A program made the position numbers and the translations under genes. From Bdellovibrio sp. UBA4095 (GTDB lineage: Bacteria > Bdellovibrionota > Bdellovibrionia > Bdellovibrionales > Bdellovibrionaceae), in contig DFXZ01000003.1 in NCBI GenBank assembly GCA_002381805.1, forward strand, positions 1 through 64,000: a stretch of DNA of 64,000 nucleotides, given 5' to 3'. Of this stretch, positions 9,501 through 17,691 are shown piece after piece; positions within the stretch are counted from its first letter, which is position 1, and each line of letters starts with the position of its first letter. The notes beneath the pieces were generated by a model. It was not told the DNA's origin and made no database searches. It saw only the letters and a program-made list of their open reading frames with translations.

Positions 9501-11051
9501 AGCAGAGTTAGCTACTCCAATTTCGCCTCGTTCGTTTTCAATCGTCACACGAAAATAGACAACGCCTGCATCGATATCCGAAGGTACGCTGTAGCTAACA
9601 GTTCCGTTTAAGTTTTGATTGCTGGCATAACTCTGCCAGCTTACTCCACCATCCAATGTGAGTTCGATTTGGGCAGATTGTGATTTCAGAAATTCACCTG
9701 CAGAAGTGTAGTTGAAATTAACGGTTTGTCCGCCCTGTAAAACATTGTTGGCATAAGCCGATACTGGAGTAATAGTCACCGTAGGAAGGACGAGATCGCT
9801 GTCAATTGTAAATGTTCCGGCAATTGCCTGAGTTGAATTCCCCGCCTTATCAGCAGCCACCAGACGAACCAGTGTCTGATTGCTATCTGTAGAAGGTGCC
9901 GTCCAACTATAGATTCCAGAATTAGGTGTCTCGGCAATATCTATCCAGGTGGAACCATTGTCTACGGAATAAGCCAGACTGACTAGTTCATTTCCATAGG
10001 GATCAATAGCCGACCAGTTCAAACTAATCAACTCGCCGCTTTCATATATGGCACCTACATCTGGTGCAGAAAAATCTGCAAGTGGTGGCACCGAATCATA
10101 AATAAATGAAAGAAAATTGGAACTCTCGTTGGGATTGCCTGCAGCATCGTGCACAATTGCACCTGGCAAGCTGATCGTAACCGCCCCTTGGGTAATGGCA
10201 TTTGCAGTGACTGAAAACCCTGTGCCATCAAAGACAAAGTCTGCGAGAGTTGCATTGGACCTTGCGATGTCAGACTCAGACAGGCTCGAAACTGATTCGC
10301 TAAAGACACCCATCAAAGAAATATTGCTTGAATTGGTAAATGCAGGGCTCGATGTCGAAAGAACAACTTCAGGGTTTGACGAGTCATAAACGTAACTGAG
10401 CACATTAGAAGCTCTATTCCCATTACCGGCCAAATCTTGAATTACCCTTTCGGGAAGATAAACAGACACAGGGCCCTCCAAGTTGGGGGTCAAAATGAAG
10501 GAATACCCCGTGTCTGTTTTTTTAAACTGACTGATGACGGCATTGGTGAGATCAAAATCTTCTGAAGAAAAACTCCTAAGTGCTTCAGAAACAACGACAC
10601 TGACTGCAATGGCTGTATTTCTCGTAGGACTGTTTTCTGATGAGGATAAGACAATAGACGGTTTAGTGGAGTCCTTGCTCACTTCGAATTGAACGTTTCC
10701 ACCACTGATAGGATTCTTTAAATTAGTTTCGACAACAATCTTACCATCTGCACTGTTTGAAAGATCAATGACAGCTGACCATTCACCGTTCACACAGATT
10801 ACTGTCTGCGCTGGCGGCGGATAAGTGATTTCGAACGACTGGGTGTTTTTGCCGCATTGGCCATTCAGCGGATAGCTTTTTTCAGTCTCTTGATTGACCA
10901 GACTGGGAGAGTTTACCGCTACCGGCAAACTCTGCGAACTTATATCAACAGCCAACGTACAACCCGAGATTATAAGTGAGCTCAGCAAAAGAGCTAAACT
11001 TCTCGATCCCAAAGAATTACAAATCCATGTGAATTCTCTAAAATGACTCAT
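6540..11051 (-). CDS. very large surface lipoprotein with bacterial Ig-like repeats and a propeller-like C-terminus
   Basis: About 1503 residues. The ATG at 11051 is chosen (GAGG upstream) over a TTG four codons earlier. The signal ends in the lipobox LIISGC (Cys31). From about 130 to 340 there are two repeats of the pattern SE-FDLTN ... DLAGN, typical of bacterial Ig-like domains of the Big_12 kind. Two further Ig-like units with 'SYSVDNGSTW/ELTLDGGVSW' strands follow to about 550, and more up to about 720. The remainder has repeated segments such as 'DSKGYLYISYD', 'DQDDNLYYWD' and 'DGEGTLFFAD', the signature of NHL/SMP-30-like beta-propeller blades. The protein should be anchored to a membrane and displayed outside. 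Binding of prey or matrix is possible but not shown. It stands alone. Confidence 0.75.
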   Translation of the reverse strand: MSHFREFTWICNSLGSRSLALLLSSLIISGCTLAVDISSQSLPVAVNSPSLVNQETEKSYPLNGQCGKNTQSFEITYPPPAQTVICVNGEWSAVIDLSNSADGKIVVETNLKNPISGGNVQFEVSKDSTKPSIVLSSSENSPTRNTAIAVSVVVSEALRSFSSEDFDLTNAVISQFKKTDTGYSFILTPNLEGPVSVYLPERVIQDLAGNGNRASNVLSYVYDSSNPEVVLSTSSPAFTNSSNISLMGVFSESVSSLSESDIARSNATLADFVFDGTGFSVTANAITQGAVTISLPGAIVHDAAGNPNESSNFLSFIYDSVPPLADFSAPDVGAIYESGELISLNWSAIDPYGNELVSLAYSVDNGSTWIDIAETPNSGIYSWTAPSTDSNQTLVRLVAADKAGNSTQAIAGTFTIDSDLVLPTVTITPVSAYANNVLQGGQTVNFNYTSAGEFLKSQSAQIELTLDGGVSWQSYASNQNLNGTVSYSVPSDIDAGVVYFRVTIENERGEIGVANSASFTIDNSPPQLTAMLLNGGQAYAITPFVSIKIQVLDSSDVFIHAQEIASSDACADYENGSGQPLTPLWRAWDSTSEQMSLSFQVSPGDGAKKICTWAKDSLNRMAAAALSESIVLETFNIPILSVFDVYQGAPGITSALAGQTVTIEWSASDFEGLHNKSISFAYTLDGSKWLDVDTHQDTSDQASITWFGSNPAEATSLSGTYSFASPASDFFRVRGRVRDRAGNISISALSETFNTQNWQIYMGSRDRGDGGVGKAAALDAGWNTSMFTIHPLTGDFYFIESEYGIRKLDIRTGLMSTVLKLYDPVKTPTLKEEDVFLGTEDLSFDQALNHFTSLSVFDMAFDSKGYLYISYDIPLGHMYDGIVYRLDLEQRKIKRYMGGGTDLNSTDPLVKTAVSGTIVFDQDDNLYYWDTCVLPIQTKQSAKKLMKASRLSNGQAGPSTVVFGGACSYANPVIGAAAATNNGGTPVYPMMTSVVPVPSQNTLYITGYGFLPIKIVNGVVYSTNLGTMNGGLQRLVYNSANGKLYGTSGGEGILEITPYFAGNGNEVLSTYITHTYVDGCKNDGVLKTNACARVSQALRVDGEGTLFFADGPGINKGNSTRVRYVNRAGAVQTIAGSLPLFGTGFRKSLTRGDIKSIYYKKSDLNLSYFPKGLYFMEPKGMVLGHVDPSTGVMNPIWGNQSAQAVAVSTVGVTATSISPNISMGSPYNNYNGNFLTFDENGLPWLRTMHNLTTVTSAGKIEYLQKSSTTTYFNMRADSATPSEINMMVDGGKTNLVVFDRKALLFGGYWESDINSVNYNTFNEMILLDFNTNIITSIMGRLSGVLIKDQAEPAPPGIPASTAHFWYRCASTSTECYMAFRKGATTPEDRVYFSEKNKLRYIQNPFNTSLSVLNDLLEFPDADKNINNFIFKEDGSQVFYLAQGELYCHDISSGKTWCNDTSLYPFKQAMGPINACGNQLTWMSETSLLISTCRGEVFKWTLPD

Positions 11052-11253
11052 ATCCTGCCTCAAACGTTCCAGATTCTTAACCGATATTTAATATTTCGGC
11101 TAAGATCGACGAACGCTAAAGCACGTTCCTGAGTTTACTCGTGTATGCGATGGAAGCTCTGAAAACTGATGGGCACGCCAGGCTAAAACGGAAATAGAGT
11201 TTTTTTCAAAATTCGAAAAATGAGAAACATAAATGAGTCTCACACAAGGAGGC

Positions 11254-11293
11254 AATCAAGCAACTGCGCCCGAGCTGGCGCAGTTGCTTGATT
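11254..11293 (-). terminator. 17-bp perfect stem-loop after the Tyr/Cys-rich gene
   Basis: AATCAAGCAACTGCGCC pairs exactly with its complement across a six-base loop (CGAGCT). It begins just past the stop at 11299. On the minus strand no T-run follows, so this is a very stable hairpin end rather than a textbook terminator. Confidence 0.65.
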
Positions 11294-11298
11294 TATAA

Positions 11299-12951
11299 CT
11301 ATTTTATTTTGACTGTACTGTATTTAACGAACTTTGCGACATGACTCGCTTGATTATCAACTCTTCGAGTGACGTGAAGCTCGACATACACTGTCTCGCC
11401 GCTCTTAACGTGATCGTTCAATTCTCCTGAACCTACACCCAAAGCTGTCAGAAGTGGGTTCGCCTTTTGATCAATCAAGACACGATCGTCGAATTTCCAA
11501 GTTCCCATGACTTTAACCTGTCTATTCAAAAAGCCACCTTTTCGAGCAAGTACCAGAATGTAGGAACTTTGCACGCGTGGTGATTTTTTTAGGTTATCCA
11601 AAAATACCAGGCGGGCTCCCGTTTTTGTTCCCACTAATGTTAGACCGACTATCTTATTGGCATCTTTCATATCCTCGATGGGAAGAAGCTGACGCTGGAT
11701 CTCTTTAGTTAACGTGAAGCTGAAAGCCTTTTCTAGAACAACTCCGCTTCTGGTAAAAGACAGTTGGACCATGTAATCGAAATCGGAGCTTATAGGCTTA
11801 GGAAGACGAAGTTCTAAAATCCCTTGTCGTGCTGTTGCCGATGATCCTTGTCCTTCCGCCACAACTTCGCGACTTCCTTTTTCGAGGACTCGATAGCTAA
11901 CGGTCGTCTGAACTCGCGGTACCAAACCCCGATCATGAATAACAATTTCGGAAAACTGTTCATTTCGGACTGCCAACTCAACTTTTTTAATGGATGCTTC
12001 ACCAAGGTCTCTTTCGCTAAACTTCGGTACAAGCTCCAACTGAACTAAGCCTGACGTCACTTTGATATCTTGATAAGCAATGCGGTATCCATAAATTGAA
12101 TCAACAATCTTGAACTCAACTCCCGGGTTACTTTCATCCCCGGTCAGCGCGACTTCAAAGCTCTCGCTTTCTGAGCCCTGCAATACCGTTTGAGAAGGGA
12201 ATTGGATTTGTACGTTCATTTCCCATTTATGATCAAACTCAGATCGATATCGGGTCACACAACATTTTGTAACTGTACGATACTTCGTTACAGTGCGAGT
12301 GCGGGGTTCTTGTCGATATTTAGTCACAGTTCTGGTGCGGGTCTCGCTGCGGTACCGAGTGATCGGCCGAGACTTCCTGACATGCCGGGTTTTCCTAACG
12401 GACTCATACCCACATTTTTCTCTGGTTCGAGGGATCTGATGACACACTTGCCGAGTGGTACACTCCTCGCGTCGTTCCCCTTGTTCACATACCTTGCGCG
12501 TTTTACAGATTCGTTGTCCATGTGCATTGGTCCCACACTCCTCGACGTGTCGACAGACCTGCTCCCCCGCGCGCGGAAGACATTGACGCTCATTTCGGCA
12601 CGATTGTTCATACTCGGTTACTGTTCGGCAACGATATTCGTTTTCATAGTAAGACTCAACATCGTCATAGTATTCGATATCTTGGTAAGGAACCTGCTCT
12701 GTATAAGTCTCGGTATCCGTGTAGGGAATGCTTTCATAATAAGTTTCTTCAGCTTGATAGGCCTCTTGCTCCTCATACGAAGCTTCGTAAGGTACTGTCC
12801 GATAGACATCCTTCGACAAGGTTGTTTCTATTTTTTCTCCCGTCGCAGCTGTTCTTTTTAATAAAACATTCGTCTGAGTCGCTTCTGCCTGCAGAACCGC
12901 GAGCAGTATACTTGCGACCACAAACAATGTGGTCCTTAATCGTTTTTTCAT
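11299..12951 (-). CDS. exported protein with Tyr-acidic, Cys-rich and Arg-basic repeat blocks
   Basis: A 550-residue protein with a signal peptide (MKKRLRTTLFVVASILLAVLQAEA). Residues about 45-105 are Tyr- and Glu/Asp-rich with repeated 'PY-T/E-Y' motifs. Residues about 105-185 carry twelve Cys in short CxxxxxxC steps with Arg and Glu. Residues about 185-235 are basic with repeats of TRTRTVTKYR. The last 310 residues look like beta-sandwich material (VQIQFPSQTVLQGSESESF; VSYRVLEKGSREVV). No catalytic motif is visible and I cannot name a family. Opposite charges of the first and third blocks and many Tyr and Cys suggest assembly or cross-linking at the surface, which is inference. A 17-bp stem-loop ends the gene. 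Confidence 0.7.
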   Translation of the reverse strand: MKKRLRTTLFVVASILLAVLQAEATQTNVLLKRTAATGEKIETTLSKDVYRTVPYEASYEEQEAYQAEETYYESIPYTDTETYTEQVPYQDIEYYDDVESYYENEYRCRTVTEYEQSCRNERQCLPRAGEQVCRHVEECGTNAHGQRICKTRKVCEQGERREECTTRQVCHQIPRTREKCGYESVRKTRHVRKSRPITRYRSETRTRTVTKYRQEPRTRTVTKYRTVTKCCVTRYRSEFDHKWEMNVQIQFPSQTVLQGSESESFEVALTGDESNPGVEFKIVDSIYGYRIAYQDIKVTSGLVQLELVPKFSERDLGEASIKKVELAVRNEQFSEIVIHDRGLVPRVQTTVSYRVLEKGSREVVAEGQGSSATARQGILELRLPKPISSDFDYMVQLSFTRSGVVLEKAFSFTLTKEIQRQLLPIEDMKDANKIVGLTLVGTKTGARLVFLDNLKKSPRVQSSYILVLARKGGFLNRQVKVMGTWKFDDRVLIDQKANPLLTALGVGSGELNDHVKSGETVYVELHVTRRVDNQASHVAKFVKYSTVKIK

Positions 12952-13107
12952 TCCCCCTCCAATGCGTGGTGACTTTTTGAACTGAGTTCAACAGTCAGAC
13001 GATAAGAGCAATGAGCATGCCGTTCTTTCGAGGGTCACTATGGCTCCGCACTTACCGCGCAGAGTCAGCATCTTGTTTTGATTAGATATCCACGACAGAA
13101 TCAAAGC

Positions 13108-13641
13108 ATGAATCTTATATTTAGACTCTTGCATGTTATTTTGTTTTCCCGGTTTCGATCAGTAGTTGGAATTTTGGACGAGTGCATTACGCCCTACCGC
13201 GTCTGGTTTACCGATCTGGATGTCCTTCGCCATATGAACAACGGAGTCTATTTGTCGCTGCAAGACTTAGCACGGATGGACTATATGATCCGAGCACAAG
13301 CTGCGCCCATTATCAGAAAGAACAACTGGTACCCCGTAGTCGCATCCGAGACCATTCGGTTTCGTAAGTCTCTTCATTTTTTACAGAAATTTCAGATTCA
13401 CACACGTTTAATGAGTTGGGATGAAAAGTATATTTACCTAGAACACAAGTTTGTCAGTGACGGCCAAGTCATTGCTTTGGGTATGATTCGCGCGCGTTTT
13501 TTAAGGAAATCTGGCGGAACAGTTTCTCCTCAAGAACTCCTGCAGGCCTTGAACATGAGCACTCAAGCACCCGCTTTTCCTCAACACCTGACGGATTGGT
13601 TAGCGGCTGATCAAGGACATCCACGAAGTTTAGGGTTGTAA
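13108..13641 (+). CDS. acyl-CoA thioesterase, hot-dog fold (4HBT/THEM6-like)
   Basis: About 177 residues from the ATG at 13108; a TTG ten codons earlier is possible but no clear ribosome site supports either. The core 'RVWFTDLDVLRHMNNGVYLSLQDLARMDY' carries the D-x-D-x-x-x-H-M-N-N pattern of hot-dog thioesterases, in which the Asp is catalytic. Later strands (PVVASETIRFRKSL; FQIHTRLMSWDEKYIYLEHKF; VIALGMIRARFL) follow the family order. The protein likely hydrolyses acyl-CoA or acyl-ACP thioesters in the cytoplasm or at the inner membrane (the first ~20 residues are hydrophobic, as in THEM6). It stands alone between divergent and co-directional neighbours. Confidence 0.8.
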   Translation: MNLIFRLLHVILFSRFRSVVGILDECITPYRVWFTDLDVLRHMNNGVYLSLQDLARMDYMIRAQAAPIIRKNNWYPVVASETIRFRKSLHFLQKFQIHTRLMSWDEKYIYLEHKFVSDGQVIALGMIRARFLRKSGGTVSPQELLQALNMSTQAPAFPQHLTDWLAADQGHPRSLGL

Positions 13642-13736
13642 ATTTATCTGGCGCACTGATCAAAAACAAGGAGAGATTCTTAGACAGTCAACCTGAGTTG
13701 TGGATATAGTCGCAATCTTTCAAAAGGATTCGCCAC

Positions 13737-14411
13737 ATGAAAAGACTTTTCTCTGGAATTATTCTCCTTACGGTTACTTGTTTTAGCCTGTCTGCATTTG
13801 CCGAAAGCTTTATTCAGTTTGTAGTTGTAGGAAAGGTCTGGCCCGAACATAAATGGGGTCATCTTTCTCTTCGTATTAGTAATTCGATCCGCGACGAGGT
13901 CTACGATTTTGGACGCTACGGTGCAATGTGGGGACCATGGAACACCCAAGGCGAACCGATCTTAAGAGTCTGGACCGATGCACGAGCTCATCTAATCGCG
14001 CAAAAAGACGGCAACCCACGAATCGACATTGTCACGGTTACTGCTACAGAGTCAGAAGCCAACGCCGCCTTTCACTATTTTGACAAACTTACTGGGTCGC
14101 TGACTCCTCGATCAAAAAATGCTCATCTTGCTGAGTACCGCCTTAGAATCGCCGACTTTCACGCTATTAATAACAACTGTGTCACAATGTCGATGAATGC
14201 GTTTTACGCGGCCCAACCACATTATCAGGGGCTAGGTCCCAGATATGCCCGGGGCGATGATTTGTATTTCTGGGCTCGTCCCAAGGCGAATAATATTTCG
14301 TACATTAAATCACAAGGTCGCTGGAAGCATTTGTGGTGGCCTAAAGATGCGCTGAATTTTCTAAAAGCCGAGGTTTTAGCAAAAAAACGTGGTTACACAG
14401 AAGTTTATTAA
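13737..14411 (+). CDS. exported protein of unknown function, possibly papain-like (DUF4105-like)
   Basis: A 224-residue protein with a signal peptide ending SAFA (about residue 22). The mature part contains 'HKWGHLSLRI', 'VYDFGRYGAMW' and, further on, 'INNNCVTMSMNAF'. A His in a WGH strand followed by a later Asn-Asn-Cys helix is what permuted papain-like families such as DUF4105 and NlpC/P60 relatives show, so a periplasmic hydrolase or transferase is possible. I rate this as inference. The preceding bases include AAAAGGA before the ATG. No operon partner is evident; yaiI follows after about 50 bases. Confidence 0.6.
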   Translation: MKRLFSGIILLTVTCFSLSAFAESFIQFVVVGKVWPEHKWGHLSLRISNSIRDEVYDFGRYGAMWGPWNTQGEPILRVWTDARAHLIAQKDGNPRIDIVTVTATESEANAAFHYFDKLTGSLTPRSKNAHLAEYRLRIADFHAINNNCVTMSMNAFYAAQPHYQGLGPRYARGDDLYFWARPKANNISYIKSQGRWKHLWWPKDALNFLKAEVLAKKRGYTEVY

Positions 14412-14464
14412 ACGAAGCATTTCTATATTGATTGCCCTCTCATTACCGCGTGCTAATCTAAGTC

Positions 14465-14908
14465 ATGATTTATGTCGATGCAGACGGTTGCCCGGTAAAA
14501 GATGAGATTTATAAGGTTGCTGAGAGGCTTCAAGTCGAAGTCGTCTTGGTCGCCAACACCTGGTTAAATATTCCAATTAACAAACTCTTTCGTATGGAAG
14601 TCGTCGCTTCTGGATTTGATGCGGCCGATGACTGGATTGTCGATCGTGTAACTCCGCAGGACCTAGTCGTCACTGCGGATATCCTACTGGCCGAACGCTG
14701 CCTTCAAAAAGGCTGCCGTGTTCTGGGACACAAGGGTAATGAGTTCACTCCCGACAATATCGGAATGTCGGTTGCCAATCGTGAACTTTCCCAAAATTTA
14801 CGTCATATGGGAGAAAATCGTGGCGGACCCGCGCCAATGGATAAAAAATCCAGATCTCTTTTTTTAGGAAAACTTGATCAAATTCTGATCGCTCTGAAAC
14901 GAGTCTAG
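14465..14908 (+). CDS. yaiI: YaiI/YqxD family protein (UPF0178, DUF188)
   Basis: A 147-residue protein matching the UPF0178 family along its whole length. It begins with the diagnostic 'MIYVDADGCPVKDEI' and continues with 'DDWIVDRVTPQDLVVTADI', 'LLAERCLQKGCRVLGHKG' and 'FTPDNIGMSVANRELSQNLRHMG'. The fold is related to PIN/NYN nucleases, and conserved acidic residues (Asp5, Asp7, Asp57, Asp71 region) would sit in the putative active site. The cellular role is not established. Length is normal for the family. It is followed by a PAS histidine kinase gene on the same strand. Confidence 0.92.
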   Translation: MIYVDADGCPVKDEIYKVAERLQVEVVLVANTWLNIPINKLFRMEVVASGFDAADDWIVDRVTPQDLVVTADILLAERCLQKGCRVLGHKGNEFTPDNIGMSVANRELSQNLRHMGENRGGPAPMDKKSRSLFLGKLDQILIALKRV

Positions 14909-15017
14909 CTGCGATATTCGCTTTCATGTACAATCGCAAGCGCCCCTTCGAAATCTGAACTTTCCTATTCTGTTATGTATAATGCTATGGAAACTATTTT
15001 CCATCGGAGTTTGTACT

Positions 15018-16979
15018 ATGACCGAACCGGAAAGAAAAACGCCGAGCGATTTTGTTCATGGACCCTTGAGTGGTATCAAAAGCGGGAACGGGAGTGCGCC
15101 TCCCGATTCGGACAGAAGATTTATTGAACAAGCCAGTTTAAATGCGCTCGTTGCGGGACTCAAGGATCACGGGATCATTTTGACCGACCAAAATGGTCTT
15201 ATCTTGGATTGGAGTCCCGGAGCTGAAAACATTGTCGGCTACAAAAAGGCCGAAGTCCTTGGCAAGTCTGCTTCTATAATATTCACCCCAGAGGACATTT
15301 CCAAAAATGAAGACATAAAAGAAATGAAGACCGCAAAAATTCACGGAAAAGCGGACGACAATCGCTGGCACCTAAGAAAGGACGGCACCTTCTTCTTTGC
15401 TTCCGGAGTCATGAATCCTCTTAAATTAGAAAGTGGCGAAGTCGTAGGCTATATCAAAGTTTTTAGGGATAGCACTCACTACCGCTTGGAAGAAGAACGG
15501 ATATCCGAGCAAGCTCGCCTTTTGAACCTGACTCAAGACGCCGTACTTATAAGAGATACGGACGACCGAATTGTTTATTGGAATAAAGGTTGCGAGCAAA
15601 TGTTCGGCTACTCGGCAGAAGAAGCTGTTGGCTCGATTTGCTATAAACTCTTGAGCTCCCATTTTCCAGCTCCTATCGAGATACTTAAAGAGAAACTTGA
15701 AAAGGATGGATTTTGGAACGGCGAATTTACGGTTAAAAAAAGAAGTGGTCAGCCCCTGACCGTCATGAGCCGCTGGGTCCTTGACAAAAGAGATAGCGGA
15801 ATTGTCAGGATTCTTGAGACCAATACTGATATCTCCGACAGAAAACAAAACGAAGCCCTCCTTGAGCAAAGATATCGAATCATTAAGGAAATGACTGATT
15901 CTCTCCCCGTTCTATTCTGGTGGACGGATGAAGGGGGCAAAGGGAATCACTATAACATGAGATGGTATGATTATACTGGAATCAAGGTTGGCGAAGAGTC
16001 CGACCCTGAAGAGAGCTTCGCCATTCACCCCGACGATTTGGTGACCAATCTAAAAGCTCGGACAGAAGCCATCAAAAATAGAAGCCCCGCACGTTTTGAA
16101 GAACGCATTCGGCGCTGGGACGGTGAATACCGCTGGCACCTCGTCAATGCCACTCCAGTTTTAGACGAGAATGGTCAATTGGTGCGGTGGTATGCAAACT
16201 CCACGGATATCCACGATCAAAAGATGTCCGAGGCTGCGAAAGAGGAATCGGCTCAAGCGCTGCAGCAGGAAAAAGAACACCTCAGTAGCAAGAATAAAGA
16301 ACTGGACCGATTTGCTGCCATTGCCGCTCATGACTTAAAGGCACCCTTAAATTCAATCACTCAGTTCACGGAACTTCTTGCCGATCAATACAAAGGAAAA
16401 CTGGATGCTGATGCCGATGAATTTATTGATTTTATTTTGAAGGCAGGCAATCGAATGCGCGGACTTATAGACAACTTGCTAGAGTATGCAAGATCAGGAG
16501 TCATTGAACGCAGCAAGATGAAGCCGGTAAATATTAATAAGGTGGTAGCAACAGTCGAAGAAAACCTTCATGCCGAGATTCAAAAAACGAATGCCGAAAT
16601 CAACCTTTTACATGAACTCCCGACCCTAATGGGGGTAGAAATTCAAATCATCCAGCTATTTCAAAACCTGATCGCAAATGCTCTGAAGTTTCATCAACCC
16701 CACAAACCGCCAAAAATATCGATCGATTGTTTCGACTGGAAACCCGACTGCTGGCGATTTTCAGTTCATGATGAAGGTATCGGGATTCACCCCAAAGATG
16801 CTGAGCGGGTCTTCGAGATATTTAACAAAGGCACGGCCAATGTCGAAGGGTCTGGTATTGGTTTAGCAGTCAGTCGCAGAATTGTGGAAGCGCATGGAGG
16901 GAAAATCCACCTTAAGTCTGAACCAGGAAAAGGAACGACTTTCTTTTTCTCACTTCCCAAAATCCAGTCAACAGATTAG
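15018..16979 (+). CDS. sensor histidine kinase with three PAS domains
   Basis: About 653 residues from the ATG at 15018, chosen for a CGGAG site 10 bases upstream. It has no transmembrane segment, so it is a cytoplasmic sensor. Three PAS domains run at about 38-155, 165-275 and 290-405 (each with 'GYKKAEVLGKS' or 'YSAEEAVGS'-type signatures and PAC tails such as 'EVVGYIKVFRDST'). A short coiled coil leads to the HisKA domain with phospho-acceptor His438 in AAHDLKAPL. The HATPase_c domain shows N box (FQNLIANALKF), G1 (HDEGIGI) and G2 (GSGIGLAVSRR). There is no receiver domain and no response regulator next to it, so its partner is elsewhere. It converges on ktrA. Confidence 0.9.
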   Translation: MTEPERKTPSDFVHGPLSGIKSGNGSAPPDSDRRFIEQASLNALVAGLKDHGIILTDQNGLILDWSPGAENIVGYKKAEVLGKSASIIFTPEDISKNEDIKEMKTAKIHGKADDNRWHLRKDGTFFFASGVMNPLKLESGEVVGYIKVFRDSTHYRLEEERISEQARLLNLTQDAVLIRDTDDRIVYWNKGCEQMFGYSAEEAVGSICYKLLSSHFPAPIEILKEKLEKDGFWNGEFTVKKRSGQPLTVMSRWVLDKRDSGIVRILETNTDISDRKQNEALLEQRYRIIKEMTDSLPVLFWWTDEGGKGNHYNMRWYDYTGIKVGEESDPEESFAIHPDDLVTNLKARTEAIKNRSPARFEERIRRWDGEYRWHLVNATPVLDENGQLVRWYANSTDIHDQKMSEAAKEESAQALQQEKEHLSSKNKELDRFAAIAAHDLKAPLNSITQFTELLADQYKGKLDADADEFIDFILKAGNRMRGLIDNLLEYARSGVIERSKMKPVNINKVVATVEENLHAEIQKTNAEINLLHELPTLMGVEIQIIQLFQNLIANALKFHQPHKPPKISIDCFDWKPDCWRFSVHDEGIGIHPKDAERVFEIFNKGTANVEGSGIGLAVSRRIVEAHGGKIHLKSEPGKGTTFFFSLPKIQSTD

Positions 16980-16983
16980 CAGC

Positions 16984-17682
16984 TTAAGTCGAAGCCAGAA
17001 AATCCCTGATGTCATGATTATGCCCAAATAGCACAAGGATATCTTCTGAGCTGAATTTTAAATTCGCATCAGGAATTCCTAAAACCATCTTTGCTGCCTT
17101 TCGCCCCCTTAATAACGAGTCCTCTTGATTAGTCTTGCGAAGAACTGTTATCAGATTCAACTTGTACTTTCTGCGCAATTCAATTTCCTGTAAAGTCTTA
17201 CCGCAAGCCCATTTGGGCATTTGAGCTTCTACAAGTGAGTAGTCACCCGAAATATCGAGATGCTCTGTTACGCCACGCAAAGATAACTTTCTTGATAACT
17301 GATAGGCGGCTTCGCCCTCGGGAACGATCAGTTCTTCAATTTTCATAAGCTTTAAAAGTCGCTCATGTACAGTTGTTAGCACCCGGCTGATGATCCTTTT
17401 TGCACCCAGTTCTTGTAAATGAGCGGAGGTCAGGATTGAAGATTCAAAGTTATCGCCTATTGCAACAATCACAACGTCAAAATCTTTAATTCCAGTTTGC
17501 AGCAGTGCACGCTTATCTGTCGAATCCATGATGATGGTGTGAGCAATCTGATCTCGGAGCAGTTCGACCCGCTCTTCATTGATATCAATTCCTAGAACCT
17601 CCACCCCTTGTTCCGTCAGTCTTAATGCCAGGTTCAGTCCAAACTGTCCAAGTCCGATCACTGCCATTTTTTGTCTGGCCAT
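16984..17682 (-). CDS. ktrA: Ktr/Trk potassium uptake regulatory subunit
   Basis: A 232-residue cytoplasmic gating subunit of a Ktr/Trk potassium channel. The RCK_N Rossmann domain (1-135) has the nucleotide-binding GLGQFG at 10-15 and an acidic end of the second strand (GIDINEER, Asp33) for the adenosine ribose. The RCK_C domain (about 145-228) binds ligand (ATP/ADP or c-di-AMP in relatives). The ATG is preceded by AGGGG at 8 bases. It starts 9 bases after the ktrB stop, so the two are co-transcribed, and both lie downstream of a two-component system. Length is normal for KtrA (about 220). Confidence 0.9.
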   Translation of the reverse strand: MARQKMAVIGLGQFGLNLALRLTEQGVEVLGIDINEERVELLRDQIAHTIIMDSTDKRALLQTGIKDFDVVIVAIGDNFESSILTSAHLQELGAKRIISRVLTTVHERLLKLMKIEELIVPEGEAAYQLSRKLSLRGVTEHLDISGDYSLVEAQMPKWACGKTLQEIELRRKYKLNLITVLRKTNQEDSLLRGRKAAKMVLGIPDANLKFSSEDILVLFGHNHDIRDFLAST

Positions 17683-17691
17683 AAAAATCCC

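Noticed and set aside
12190..12980. Long open frames on the plus strand opposite the Tyr/Cys/Arg block gene
   Set aside because: They mirror the repetitive codons of the true gene, whose signal peptide, blocks and hairpin end are coherent.
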